Part shown: in pieces, positions 11,439 through 24,900 of the stretch | How positions within the stretch are numbered: the stretch's first letter is position 1 | Layout: each line of letters starts with the position of its first letter | Assembly (NCBI RefSeq): GCF_932526225.1 | Contig: NC_064037.1 | Location: forward strand, 7,360,203 to 7,424,202 | Direction of reading: 5' to 3' | Source: Nematostella vectensis | Lineage: Eukaryota > Cnidaria > Anthozoa > Actiniaria > Edwardsiidae | DNA: 64,000 nt | Notes under the pieces: generated by a model | Database searches by the model: none | What the model was told of the DNA's origin: nothing | Seen by the model: only the letters and a program-made list of their open reading frames with translations | Program-made: the position numbers and the translations under genes

Positions 11439-14400
11439 CTAATACTCGAACTCGATATCGTCATAAGAAGGGTCAAATGAGTGTATCCGCACGTAGCCGT
11501 CTTCGCCACCACTGCTGTAACTAGAATGTAAAGGAAGATGGACTTTAAGTAATATCGGCCTTGATGCCTTGATATCAAAGAGACCATAACAACATGCGGG
11601 GTATCAATGTTTACTGGCAAAAAAAGGACGTGGGATTTCACAAAATATTGAAAACTGTAGCAAAAAGAAAGTAAGTAGTGAAGATCTTTTTGAAAACCTG
11701 ATTTTTCTAGCTTACAGTATCTGACAGAACACATCAGGGGCAATGCGAGCAAGTGCGAAAATCGAATCATCTACATGGAACAATAAACTTTCCTGTGTGT
11801 GGAAATATAGGCTACATACCTTCTTCCATCGGGATGGAACGCTAAACTGTTAATGGGACCAAAATGCCCTTTCACTCGGCCAATTTCCTCCTCAAATACA
11901 ACATGGAAGAACCTGGCATCAAACTTGCCGACACGAGTTGAAGTAGTTGTGACCTCCATAGCTTCTTGGCCACCGCCAACCACAACCTATGCACGAATAA
12001 GATGGTGAGTCAGATAAACCACACCAACCACGACCTGCTCATAAACAAGGTAGTGCATCAGACCTCGAATAACAAATTACATGTTCTACCATGTTATGGT
12101 GTACCAGACATGACCGAAAATCCTGGAAAATATGCAATTCTAGATAGAGAAGGAAGACACAATTTCTTACAATGGCCATCGGTTCCTTGTATTCCAGAAT
12201 GATTTTCAAAAGACAAATAACGTGAGACCGAAATGCACATACCCAGATTTTGGCTTTTTAAGATATTTTTTCCTTGATCATCCTTGCGGCTCAGGGACAA
12301 ATAGCTCAAATTTCAATGACACTTTACAAAAAGTCGCATCAATTAAAAAAAAGTCGCATTTGATATTTGCTATTACTCACTAAGTACTTAGAGAAATTTT
12401 TATTTATTATTTCACATCCTTATTAGATGTGAAATGGGCTTATTTGAAGCGTCATGTCATGTTTTTCCGTCATGTCGGTGTACCATGTATTATAGGAATG
12501 TATAACAATCAGCATATGCTGCCTACAAATATTCATGCAAAAATCAATTTGATGGAAGAAATAAAACTTATAGTACAAAATATCTCGATGTAGAAAGAGC
12601 AAAATAAAGAAGGATTGAAACATGGTGAGATATTAGATGTGATTTATACTACTTGTGTAGAAGAAATAATAAAATACTCACATGGTCTTTAATTGGGGAC
12701 AGTGCTGCGGAGTTCACTGGTCGGTCTGTCTTGTAAGTTTTCAAATGTCTCAAGGAGTCAGTATCAAATAACTAAAACAAGTAAACAAAAGGTACAGTAG
12801 GATAAATAAGTAATCAAAAGGTAAGATAAACAAGTGAACAAGTGGTAAGATAAACTAGTAAACAAATGGGTAAGATAAAAAAGTTAACAAAAGGTAAGAA
12901 AGTAAAATCCTAGCCTTCAATGATACATCATCCAGAACTGCCTGTGATGCCTGCATATAATATTGAACAATATACAGTATAATAAACCCTCCAAAATAAA
13001 ATAATAAAAAAAAATGATCCCAGTATAGAATTTAACAATATAGAATACCTAGTAACTCCAAAATAAGAACTATGGCGTCTGAGTATAGGTAGATACATAT
13101 AAAGGTTAGCTAGCACTCTTTAAATGTTTTTAAAGGCTGAATAGCACTTATATAAAACAGTTATATAAAGGACCATGAGACATTAGACTGACTTTAGCTG
13201 TAGTGTCTTTTGATGCGGTGACGAACATGGTGCTATCCTTATACATCTGTATATCATTGATCTGTTTGGAGTGTTCCTGGACGCTGATTAACTTGTTACC
13301 AGACTAAGGAGAAAAGAAATCAGATTTGTCAGAACAGTTACTGTGTTTCCAAAATAATACAATAGAATCACTGTATAATCTGACTATAGCCCCTTGGAAT
13401 ATGTGTAAGGAATTTATTGCATTTTGCTAGAAATAGAAATTGATAGGTATTCCACTTCCCTTCAAATTACCAAGGAACAATACTAAAAGTTAAAATGGCC
13501 GGAAAAAAAGCATTCTTCATCATCATTATTGCCATCAAACTGTTTAATTGTGAGCGAGAAGTTGATTGATTGATTCTGGTGAAGCAGTATTCCGCAATGT
13601 AAACATCATCAGCTTAACTATTTACTGCTTTCCTAGCACTAAGATATGCAAGTAAGAGTTAGGATTTTATCCAAGTCAGCAGTTTTAATCCAGAGATTTC
13701 CAACTCACCTTCACATCCCACTGACATAATTCACCATTCTCATGGCCAGTGACGAGGAATTGGTCCAATGGGCCCCACAAACCTGCAGTTACTTTTGAAT
13801 TGTCGACAGGAATTGTCAAGATAGGGCTCTCCATGTCTAGAGAAAAACAAGATTACACGGAGAACAATGAATTAATAAATTATACTACTGTAGATTATGT
13901 CAAACAACTGGAATTTATATTAATTGTATTGAGCTAATTTACTTCTAGAAGACACTCATATAAGCTGACATCTCTCCTAGGGTCTCCTTTCTAAATTGTA
14001 TTCATTTCTCTTAATCAATAAAAGGAAATAATAATAAGAGGAAATAAAATGTCATTATAGGTTGAGAATCACACTACAGTATGTACTCATTTCTCAGTTA
14101 CAAAAACAGTTTGCTCATGAGAGTGTCGCATGTAATTTCAAAAGTCAAAATAAGGTCTTACTGTCTCTGACGTCGAAGATTAAAATCCTGCATGACTGTC
14201 CCATTTGTCTGTCTGTGGAAAGCATGATCTCATTGCCCCCATAGGAGAAGCCACAGGTTCTGACAGCAGATTTAGTCTCAATTTTTGAGAGAGTAACCCC
14301 TTTTTCACAGTCCCATAACCTTAAGCAGTTATCTGCACCTCCAGATATGAATTGTGTTGTATCATCTAGAAGTCTGTTAAGGTTGCAACCAGAGGAACAA

Positions 14401-15250
14401 GGCTTAAAGTGCTTTATCCACAATTCATGGTAAAAACAATTTGAATACAGTGAAATTTTAGTATGTGTAGTGCATTGTGGATAACTGAGGGGTTGAAGGG
14501 AGGAAAAAAGGTACCTGTTGCTGGGGATAACACAGATTACTTTTTTTACAGTATTACATCGAGCACTGTTGCCCGGCAAAAACTTTATCACACAATTTGT
14601 ATGCTTTATATACCACGAGTTAACACCCCATGATAATACAATACATCCATAGGCAAGGATACAATTAACATCTATACACCAGACAGCTCCCCCATGGCCA
14701 TTGTATGTGCCAAGCCGTTCGCCATTCAGTGAATACCAGACTGTTGGTCTTGTGTCTTTTGCTGCCGAGAAGAGCAAGTCACCCATGCGATTGTACTTGA
14801 TCTGCGTGATGTTCCTCTCATGGCCATGCAGGGCAAGAGGTTTCTACCAAGAAACACATTGGGGTTAAAATGTAATCAAGAAAAACATGGTGTTAAAATG
14901 TATATCAAGAAACATGGAGTCTGATGATTTACAAAATGAGTTCTGAGGAGGTTTTTCTTACAGGCGTCGAGAAAACAAGACAACATTGGTAGTATTCTAT
15001 AGTTGGTCACGACTTTTTGTATCTACAACAAATATCGTTTGATCACGAACGATAATCAAGTAGGAAAAAGGCATTCAATAAATAGTAATAATAGTAATAG
15101 TAATTATATTCTTCGAAAAGTCCATGTGCTAGCAATCCACTTCGATTACAATTCTAAATCAAATTCTCGAATACACCGCATCTTTGGAGGTAAATTTGAT
15201 TCTCATTTTAATATATAAGCTGTACGGTAAATAAAAAAGGTCCTTACCAT
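11439..15250 (-). CDS. EIF3I: Eukaryotic translation initiation factor 3 subunit I
   Basis: WD40 subunit of eIF3, which recruits mRNA and Met-tRNA to the 40S ribosome in the cytoplasm. Eight coding exons (high to low): 15248-15250, 14663-14843, 14162-14365, 13709-13836, 13193-13303, about 12682-12771, 11820-11986, 11439-11520. Together they give about 321 residues; the human protein has 325. Exons read in phase with family-specific strings: [108 protein letters not shown] and [18 protein letters not shown]. The ATG forms the last three bases of exon 1 and is followed directly by GTAAGG. Intron 2 has U12-type signals. The gene is divergent from the SRRM2-like gene. Exon 6 edges may be off by one base. 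Confidence 0.96.
12776..12902. repeat. Short AT-rich tandem repeat in EIF3I intron 5
   Basis: Four to five diverged copies of a unit of about 28 bases containing GGTAAGATAAA...AAGT(A/G)AACAA, between coding exons 5 and 6. Confidence 0.6.
14366..14662 (-). other. Probable U12-type (minor spliceosome) intron of EIF3I
   Basis: The donor reads GTATCCTTG, matching the U12 consensus GTATCCTT. A branch-site match CCTTAAC (14376-14382, consensus TTCCTTAAC) lies about 11 bases before the intron end ACTTCTAG, within the short distance typical of U12 introns. The exon join gives an unbroken EIF3I reading frame ([14 protein letters not shown]). No long pyrimidine tract precedes the acceptor. Confidence 0.8.
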
Positions 15251-15914
15251 GATTGAATCGGGGTCTTTCGGCGAGAAACTCTAAATTTTGTAGAAATTTT
15301 CGTCGCCCACAATCGATTATTCGACTTCTCACGTTGATCGAGAAAGGGAATCTGCAGTCTCGATAATCAGCGGTAATGAGGATAGTCTCAGTCTCCCAAC
15401 TTTCTCTTCTAAAACAGGATACCCACCACAACCAACAACAAATCTTTATTTTACTTTATGGAGAAATCACTTCAAAATAATCTACTACGCCAACATAATG
15501 TAACTACTTTACTTTTTTTGCAAGATAAAACATATTTCTAATAATTGTCTGAGCATTCACTTTCACAGGATCTTGTTTATTAAACCTTACAAGGGGGGAT
15601 AAAACAAATAATTTTAACCCTTGCATTGCATGTACTCTGAAATAAGAGGAAGCAATGAGTCTAACATTTGCTAGATGGACTTGATCCGCTACGCAGGCTA
15701 CGAGATGGACGAACGACCATTGATATAATCAAGGGATTGGGTTGCCTGTGCTGGACTCGATTTCATGCAGGTCGTGCGTAGTAGCGTCGTACGTTTCGAC
15801 AAAAAGCATCCATGTTGCAATCTTGAAGAAAGAACCAAACAAAACCTACAAAATTCCGTTTAATTGTGTAAAAAAACTAATGGCCGGACTACGGAAACAC
15901 TAAATCCAGTAATC
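15251..15914. promoter_or_regulatory. Shared divergent promoter interval, EIF3I / SRRM2-like
   Basis: Only 664 bases separate the two divergent start codons, and both 5' UTRs must fit inside. No TATA box is evident at either side. A bidirectional housekeeping promoter is inferred from the spacing alone. Confidence 0.5.
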
Positions 15915-18900
15915 ATGTATAATAATATCGGTCTAACGACCGCCCGAGGATCGGGGACAAATGGCTACGTACAGAGAAATCTCTCGTTTGTGCGAAATCG
16001 CAAAGAAAAAATTGACTACAAGACAGACGAAGATTTGGCAAAACTGGAAATGATGAACACAAAGAAACCAAACAAGGAGATCCTAGAGCATCAGAAGAAA
16101 CGAGAAGTAGAGTTAAAGTGTATGGAACTACAAGATATGATGGAAGAGCAGGGGTAAGACGGAGAAGAATTTGGCAATATTTGATTAAGTTTAAAACACG
16201 TGCAAAGAATTGTTTTGTCTGAAGTTTGTCCTTTAGATGATTGCACTTAAATAGTGTTTTACATGAGTACTAATAATCAAACTATAAGTTTTGCTTTGAG
16301 GCGTAACCCAAATTAAAAAGAGTCGTCAAAAAACGTGTCATGAAACCTTAGTATAGTAGATTCAGACAGATGCAAATGCATTTTAACATTTTATTTTTAG
16401 TGATGTGTCCAATACCCTGCTAGCAGAGCTATCTTCCTGTTTGTTTCTATCAGTTCACTTATCCGTGTCACGTCTCTGTTCTTTCGTGTTCTGGTTTGTT
16501 TGTCTCCACAGGAGATGCTCTGTCGACAGCCGCTATCGAATCCTGTTGAGCATGTGCCTCCAAGTTTTTGTGTGGCTGTGGATGGGAATTTCAAAATACA
16601 ACATTGTGTGACGAGCATTCGATAGCGGCTGTCGGCAGGGCCTTTTCCTGCGGAAACAAACGAAAACGCAAAAAAAACGAGTCACGAAACGGATAAGTGA
16701 ACTGATAGAAACAAACAGGAAAAAAGCTCTGCTAGCAGGATATGTGTCCAGAGTCCAGCATTGCAGAGGCCTTCTACAAACCAGGATGCATTATACTGTA
16801 TATTGCCATATGCTCTTAAAATATAAATAAAATCTAGGAAATTATTAGACCGTTGTTAGTAAGAGCCCTCAAGCATTTTATTTCCTGCAATTAAATTCCA
16901 TAAGTTTTGCAACAGATATGATGATGCAGAGGTACAACTGAAGGTGACACAGCTGCGGGCATTTCTTACGGAGGAAGCAGGGTTTAACAAGGAAGGAAAG
17001 CAAAAGTAAGTGCTTAACCCTTTCAGGCCTAAGTTTCCAGAACTGACAAATGACCCCCTGTCCTGAATTAATTAACCACACACAACTCAAGTTATAGTCC
17101 CTTTCAAACATTGCTTTATTGTAAGGAAACTGCTGATTATTGTAGCTAACAATATAGAAATTGTTTACTCCCCATATAATAAGTATTCCTTTAAGCCTAA
17201 AATTGGGTCAAACAAGCTTGGTTTAAGAGAATTACAAAGCAATGAAAATCATGTTTTTGAATTTCCCGCTACTAATCCACCTATTGTCCAGTCTTTGTCA
17301 AGAGAACAATTTACTATACGTAAACAAAAAGCTATAGAAACTAGAAGTCAATGGCATGGAGTATTAAACTAAGCTCTAATGTTCTTTGTACTTAATCATC
17401 GCTTCGTCAATTGATAATTCGCGTTTTGTAGCAACATATGCCTCAAAATCGTCTAAGCATTTCGCTTGAATTAGGTCAAGGAATGGCTTCGCTTTGTAGA
17501 GCTTGAACTCTGCGCTGCCCCTCGCCAGCGCCGTTGTGTTATCGCACAGATGCAAATAACGCAAAATGGCAAAGAAGCGGTCTCTCACGATGGGTCTTGC
17601 AATGTTAGGCCGGTATAGAAATGGCTCACTTTCGCTCCAATAATCCTTCATCGAAGGAAGCTTTACAATGCCCATCATGATGGTGATGCCGAGAAACGCC
17701 TTCAGTTCTTCGACTGTTAGAGGTTTAATGTTTCCCTCTTTGTCGAACCAATCCCTGTCCTTAGCTTTCTTCCTTCCTTCGTCGTCAAACTCGTCAGGGT
17801 TGCATTGAACCACGTACTTATTAGTCTCGGTCACAATGAGTTCTATCACCTCAGGGTTGAAAAACAACTCAAAGAAAGATAGGGGAGACAAGTTTCCAGG
17901 TAGGTTTTTCGGGCCGCATCTAGGAGTGAAGTCAGGAATAGAGATCGGCGAAGAATTTATTGACCAAATCTCATCTTCAATGTCTTCGCTCTCGTGGCCT
18001 TCGTCTTCGGAATAGCTATCCGAGCTTGAACCGCCAACTTCTTGGCTTTTAAAGCCCTCAAACTCTTCATCATTGGACTCTCCGAAGATATCTTCAAACC
18101 ATGAATCCATTTGGTCAAAATGGAGTTCAAAACAGTGTAAAAAACGGTGATTTATCGCAGTAGATGTTGCTCGAATGATTGCAAGTTGTATAAGAAAGTT
18201 GTGTGAAATTTCACGCTCTATCTACTGAAGCACATGGCATTCCCATATAAGGAAGTGGTAAAAAGTTATTGGTCAGTTTTGGAAGGTCACTAGGGAAAGC
18301 GTCAAATGGCGTTCACCGTAAGATAACGCTATCTAACGCAACACGTCATTTGACGTTCACCAGCCTGAAAGGGTTAAACCAAATGATTAGTGTCCCTGCA
18401 GTACGTGTTCCTTGATTCTTAGTGATACTAATCTAGATAGTTGTATTAGTCTCTTATTGAGTTTTGAATTTCCTGTGTAGCAAATTCACATTGAACACTA
18501 CTCTTAGCCATTTATTCTTACCAATAACTTTTTTCTTTACAAACTGTTGTCTCTTCCTAAATACATGCAAAGGTTTACTGAGGCACATTGCAATCTTTAG
18601 CTCACAGATACTAATCTGTTACATGCACAGGTTGACCGAGACACACCAAGTTGCTGAAGCAAATGAAGAAAAGAATGCTAAAATGAAGCAGGCGCTTGGC
18701 ATCAAGGATGATTACAGAGATGGTTCGTCATTCAACCAGGAGCTCCAGGCAGCACAAGCTGCGCAGCGGGCGGCAGAAAAAGCCAAACAGGATGATGAGC
18801 AACGAGAGAGGATGGAAAGAGAGCAGGAGAGAAATAAGCAGAAAGAAAAACGGTAAGCTTACTTCATTGGGATGTTTATATGTCACTTAACTTGGCTGGA

Positions 18901-21900
18901 TATTTTATAAGAATTTGTAGATGCTACATATTTTGTCATTCTTGACATTTGTGCGTGGTCATTCTTTTTGTTGTGGCTGTGTGTTGTTGTTCTTGTTGTT
19001 GTGTGTGTTGTTGTTCTTGTTGTTACAGTATGTGTGTGTTGTGTTGTCCTTTGTGCTGTTGTGGCTGTGTTGCCATTCTGTTTGTGGTGGCTGTATGTCC
19101 CACTGTATTGATAAAAACTATGATGTGTTATTATTTTCACTTATTGTCATTGTTTGCCGTTGAATTTATTGGCTGTCATGGGTTTAGGGTTTAGGATGGT
19201 TGCTTTAGGATGAATACTTCATTCGAAATGATAAATCTTTTTTTTAATGGGATTTAAATGGACAAAGCTTGTTGGGAAATAGAGAATCAAGACAATCAAA
19301 ACATGAAATTGCTGTTTCTTAAGATCATTTGCATGGTCCTATAGACCATCAAACAAGAAAACATGGAAATTCTTTTTTTTTTTTTTGCTATCTACTTAAG
19401 CAGCTAAGTATTTGGTTTGCACTGTCATACAGTTAGGTATTGTAAGGTTTAAAATGTTAAAATGGTTGAAACCTTTCTTCTGTAAATAGCTTCTGTGTTA
19501 CCTTAATAACATGACTAAAACTGTAAACTCTTATGACTAGTAAAACCAAGTATTTAGCATGCTGTAGTCTTGCCGTGAATTTTTATGACATGGTTCTAAA
19601 CAATCTTTCTTGATTTTCTGTTTCCCAATCTCAAGTAGAGTCTTTGTTGTATGTTGAACAAGTATCTTTGGCTTTTCAAGGTAAGACTGTCTTGTACACT
19701 TTAAATACTTTTTAACTGTACACTTTTTAAGAGTTAAATATTTGTTCTAAGTATTGTCACCTTGTTAACTTTTACATTGCCTTTGATCAAATTCTTTGTA
19801 CACTTGACAAAAGACTTAAAGTACACCAATTCTACAAAATCAAAACTTTTCTTTGATTTAATGGAGAAGGCCTGCAGCTGAAAAGAGTTGAACATAGTAC
19901 TTGAAAATTTATATGTTCCTTTGATTATTTTGTAGAGCAAAGGACAAATCTCCAGCTAGAAAAAAGAAAAAAAGGCGCCCACCAACACCTTCGTCTAGCT
20001 CAGACTCTGAGAGTGAGTCAAGGTAAGAATGATTCTTTTACTTTTATTTTTTCATAAAGCTAAGACAAAAAAAAGATAATAAAACCATGTAAGTGATCAG
20101 ATAAAAAAATTACTGTAATAAAAACTTTTAATCAGTTTGCAATTTTACACTCCAAAATAATACCAAGTCAAAAGAAAGCATTAACACCATTGGCTTATTC
20201 AAGTTACTTTCATTAAAAAAATATATTTTTTTAGTACCAGACTTCCATTATTGATAGTAACAGTATTCTGAAGAAAACAAAAACAGTGACCATGTTGCTT
20301 GTAGCATTCCTCTACCAATATTATACTTATTATAATGACTATCATAATCTATTTTACTAGAATTAGCAACACTGCACTGGACTTGCTCACAGATATAATG
20401 CTGCTTGACTGGTATATGTTGCATTTTAGGAATTATATACTTAAAATTATTCATGGTGTATGTTCTTCATATCACATGCTAAAAGATGGTAAATCGAACT
20501 TTCATTTTACACCCTGAAACGATGTCAAGTCATGCAAAGCATCTATTTTCTTTGGCTAAAGAATTAAAGTATTGTGGATGTTTCTTATATTAGTTACTGT
20601 ACTTTTCTCTCAAGTGGGATCAATGTATTTTCAAATGTACACAATAACACAGAAGGTACAGATTATTATTTATACAGTAGTCTTGTATGATCACTTTTGC
20701 AATATGTATCAATAATAGTTGATAATTAATGTAATTAGTAGTATTGATACATACGAAGTCCTCAGACGACTTGTCACAGTTCTTACTTACATTTGTTACA
20801 GTACCTAGACATTTCTTACTTCATTTTAACAATTTTTATTTTTCAGTTCAGAGAGCTCTAGTAGCTCGTCCGAGGAAGAGGAAGTGTCACGCAAGAAAAG
20901 GCACAGGAGCAAACGGCACAAAGCGAGGTACCCCAGGGTGTCACATACTCAACCAGCCAGGTTGCCATTTGTACACCCAACTTAAACTATAACTAAGAGC
21001 TATTGTAATAGAAGTAAACACTATCTAATAACAATGTTTGTAAACTAATAGTTTGTAGCATTCTTGCCTCAATCTGCCAAAACTTTTTTGTGAAAAGCGT
21101 GAATTTCACTTGCAACCATGCTTGTTGCCTCTCTTGAATAAATAATTAATTTTCTGACAACCTTTTAATGTCTTCACTATGCATAGGTCTCCATCTGAAA
21201 GCCCTCCGCGAAAACCAAGACGAAAGAAAGAGAAGAAACAAAGTGAAAGGTACAAAATAATGATGCAATACATACAACAGGTATTAGCATATATAATATA
21301 TTAGCATCCTTTGGGTATTTTTGCATTTGCTGAAGCATTCATCAAGTTTTCCTGGGGCAATTTGTGTGGACTGTTTATTTTGTTGTTGCTAACAAATTGT
21401 ATTTAATTCAGGGTCTAAATTCTGGATCCCATCCTAACATTGTAGAGGGAGAGGGAGTAAGAGATATTTACTGTGTATAGAAAAAAATATTAAAAGAAAT
21501 CCAATCTCTTAATTAAGGTTCTTGTTAAGGTTTTTAGTTAATTGGAATGGGTTTTATTGTTAATCTAGATACTTATGAATTGTGTCTACTTTGATGGTTA
21601 ATTGGACCTGTATTGATGGTTAATTAGATCTGGTTTGATGGTTAATTTTATTTAATTTGATTTTATCCAGTTCACCCTCTCCAAGCCCAGACCGACGACG
21701 CCACAAGGAAAAGAAACACAGAAACAGGTAACCATCTTATATACCATGTGAGTACATTATAACATGATTACTGTGTGTAAAGTATAGTATAAACACAGCA
21801 TAGCATGATTCCTGTATGCATAGTGTAGTATAAACATAGCATAGCATGGTTACTGTATGCATAGTGTAGTATAAACATAACACAACATGATGACTGTGTG

Positions 21901-24900
21901 CATAGTGTAGTATAAACATAGCATAACATGGTTACTGTGTGCATAGTGTAGTATAAACATAGCATAGCATGGTTACTGTGTGCATAGTGTAGTATAAACA
22001 TAGCATAGCATGATTCCTGTATGCATAGTGTAGTATAAACATAGCATAGCATGGTTACTGTATGCATAGTGTAGTATAAACATAGCATAGCATGGTTACT
22101 GTGTGCATAGTGTAGTATAAACATAGCATAGCATGGTTACTGTGTGCATAGTGTAGTATAAACATAGCATAGCATGGTTACTGTGTGCATAGTGTAGTAT
22201 AAACATAGCATAGCATGGTTACTGTGTGCATAGTGTAGTATAAACATAGCATAGCATGGTTACTGTGTGCATAGTGTAGTATAAACATAGCATAGCATGG
22301 TTACTGTGTGCATAGTGTAGTATAAACATAGCATAGCATGGTTACTGTGTGCATAGTGTAGTATAAACATAGCATAGCATGGTTACTGTGTGCATAGTGT
22401 AGTATAAACATAACATAGCATGGTTACTGTGTGCATAGTGTAGTATAAACGTAATGTAGTATACCCACAGCATAACATTGATGTAATCTGTGTTCAATCT
22501 GACAGGTCCCGTGACCAGAGTCGTAGTGAAAGCCCAGAAGTCAAGTCTAGAAAGAAAAGCAAAAAACAAAGCCGAAGATTGTCACCAAGTCCTCAGCGCT
22601 CCAATATCCAGGACACACTACAAAGGTACTGGGGTAACAACCAGTAAAAGTAACCTTCTTAGTTAGACCACACAAACAGAACGTTTGCATTATAGATTAT
22701 CTATATAGTCTATATTATATCAGTGCATTTGGTGTTTGTTATAACAGATACTAGGAAATGTTATTATGATCTATAGCAATATTTTTTCTAGCCTGGTAAT
22801 AGGGCCATGTTTTCCGTGTAGATTGTGTAATAGTGCGCTTCCATAATAGCAGATAGATGCGCTTATATTTTCGTGTGCAGAACACTGGAACCAGTTATTG
22901 ATATGTGTTTCCACAGAATGGCTGGTGTCAGTCCCTCCCAAGTGCAGCGTGATGAGAAACAAGTGAAGGGCAAATCGAGAAAGAAAAGACGCAGCCCAAG
23001 CTCAGAAGATGAGCCAGCATCCCGGCGCCATGCATCCAGCTCACCTGAAGACTCGCCGCCAAAGAAGAAGAGGAAACGTCGAGTGGAAAGCGAGGAGAGA
23101 TCACCCTTCAAGAGCAGACACTCCAAGAAAGGAAAGGAAAGAAAGGGGGAGTTGCCAGGCCGTAGCATGGAGGAGGAAAGATCGCCGGAGCCGCCTGCAA
23201 GGGAAGAGCCCCGGAGGGAGAACGCCAGGAGACGAAAGGATAGCAGCTCGGAGAACGAGCGAGCCAATAAACCTAAGACACGGAGGTCTGAGACACGAAG
23301 TTCTAGGCAAAGTAATCAGAGGTCAAGTTCGCCCGGAGATGCGTCACCAGGCAGAGGAGGTTCAAGGGAGCCTAAGCCGCGGAGAAACAGGGAGGGGAGA
23401 CAGGGGGGAGGTTCTAGGGACAGGGACTCTCAGAGAAGAGAAAGAAGCCCAGTCCCGGAGAGAAGACAAGAGAGGAGGCGCCAGGATAGTTCGTCACCCT
23501 CTGTCTCACCCCCTAGAAGGAGTAAAGGAAGAAGAGAAGAGAACTCTGTCTCACCCCCTAGAAGGAGTAAAGGAAAAAGAGAAGATAACTCTGCCTCGGC
23601 CCCTAGAAGTAGAGGAAAAAGAGAAGAGAACTCTGTCTCACCCCCTAGAAGGAGTAAAGGAAGAAGAGAAGAGAACTCTGTCTCACCCCCTAGAAGGAGT
23701 AAAGGAAGAAGAGAAGACAACTCTGTCTCACCCCCTAGAGGAAATAGAGGAAGAAGAGAAAAGAACTCTGCCTCGCCCTCTAGAAGAAGAGGAAGAAGAG
23801 AGGAGACCTCTGTCTCACCTTTGCGACGAAGTAAAGACAGTAGAGAAGAGGAAACGCAAAAACGTGTAGATGCTCCCCGTGACCCCTCACCGATGGAAGA
23901 GGAAAGAAGGCAGTCTCAAAGAGCTACTTCAAAACAGCGCACTAACCCTGACAGAAGACGCAAATCGTCTCCTCCCTCAGCCTCTGAGAAGGATCGCAAT
24001 CAGAGGAAGGATAAGGCAAAGCGTGAGCCCACCCCTGAATCATCCAGCGATAGTAGTGACGACTCGTCCAATGATTCCGACTCTGGATCCGAATCTGAAG
24101 ACGAGTCTTCTTCGGAAAGTGCCGAGGAAAACACAAAAATTTCAAGTAGTGTTAAAAAAGGGTTGCAGAATGGCGACATTGACAGCAAACCTAGACCAAG
24201 CCCCGCGGTTAGAGAAGCTGAAATGGGACGTTCCCGTCGGGACAATAGCACTTCTCCCCTACCAAGGCAAACTCGCAGGGTATCGCCTACACAGGCTGTA
24301 CGTCCAAGCTCAACACAGGGGCAGAGTGCTCCAGTAGGAAGAACCAAGTCCCCAAGCAGGAGTTACACTTCTCCTAGACAAAGACGAACTTCGCCAAATA
24401 ATCGGTCACCACCTCCAAGACGTAGGTCACCGTCACCAAGACGCCCATCACCATCGCCAAGGCGTCGGTCAACTTCGCCAAGCCGCAAATCACCACCGCC
24501 AAGACGCCGTTCACCGTCACCAAGACGTCGTTCACCCTCGCCGAGACGTCGTTCACCCTCGCCGAGACGTCGTTCACCCTCGCCAAGACGTCGTTCACCC
24601 TCGCCAAGACGTCGATCACCATCGCCAAGACGTCGATCACCATCGCCAAGACGTCGATCACCATCGCCAAGACGCCGATCACCATCGCCAAGACGTCGTT
24701 CACCCCCGCCAAGACGTCGTTCACCGTCGCCAAGACGCCGATCACCGTCGCCAAGACGCCGATCACCATCGCCAAGACGTCGTTCACCCTCGCCAAGACG
24801 CCGATCACCATCGCCAAGACGCCGAGCATCATCGCCAAGACGCCGATCACCATCGCCAAGACGTCGTTCACCATCGCCAAGACGTCGGTCACCATCGCCA

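Noticed and set aside
23009..24337. Plus-strand ORFs of 286 and 155 codons overlapping SRRM2 exon 9
   Set aside because: Alternative frame of a low-complexity coding exon. The SRRM2 frame joins in phase to exons on both sides; these do not.
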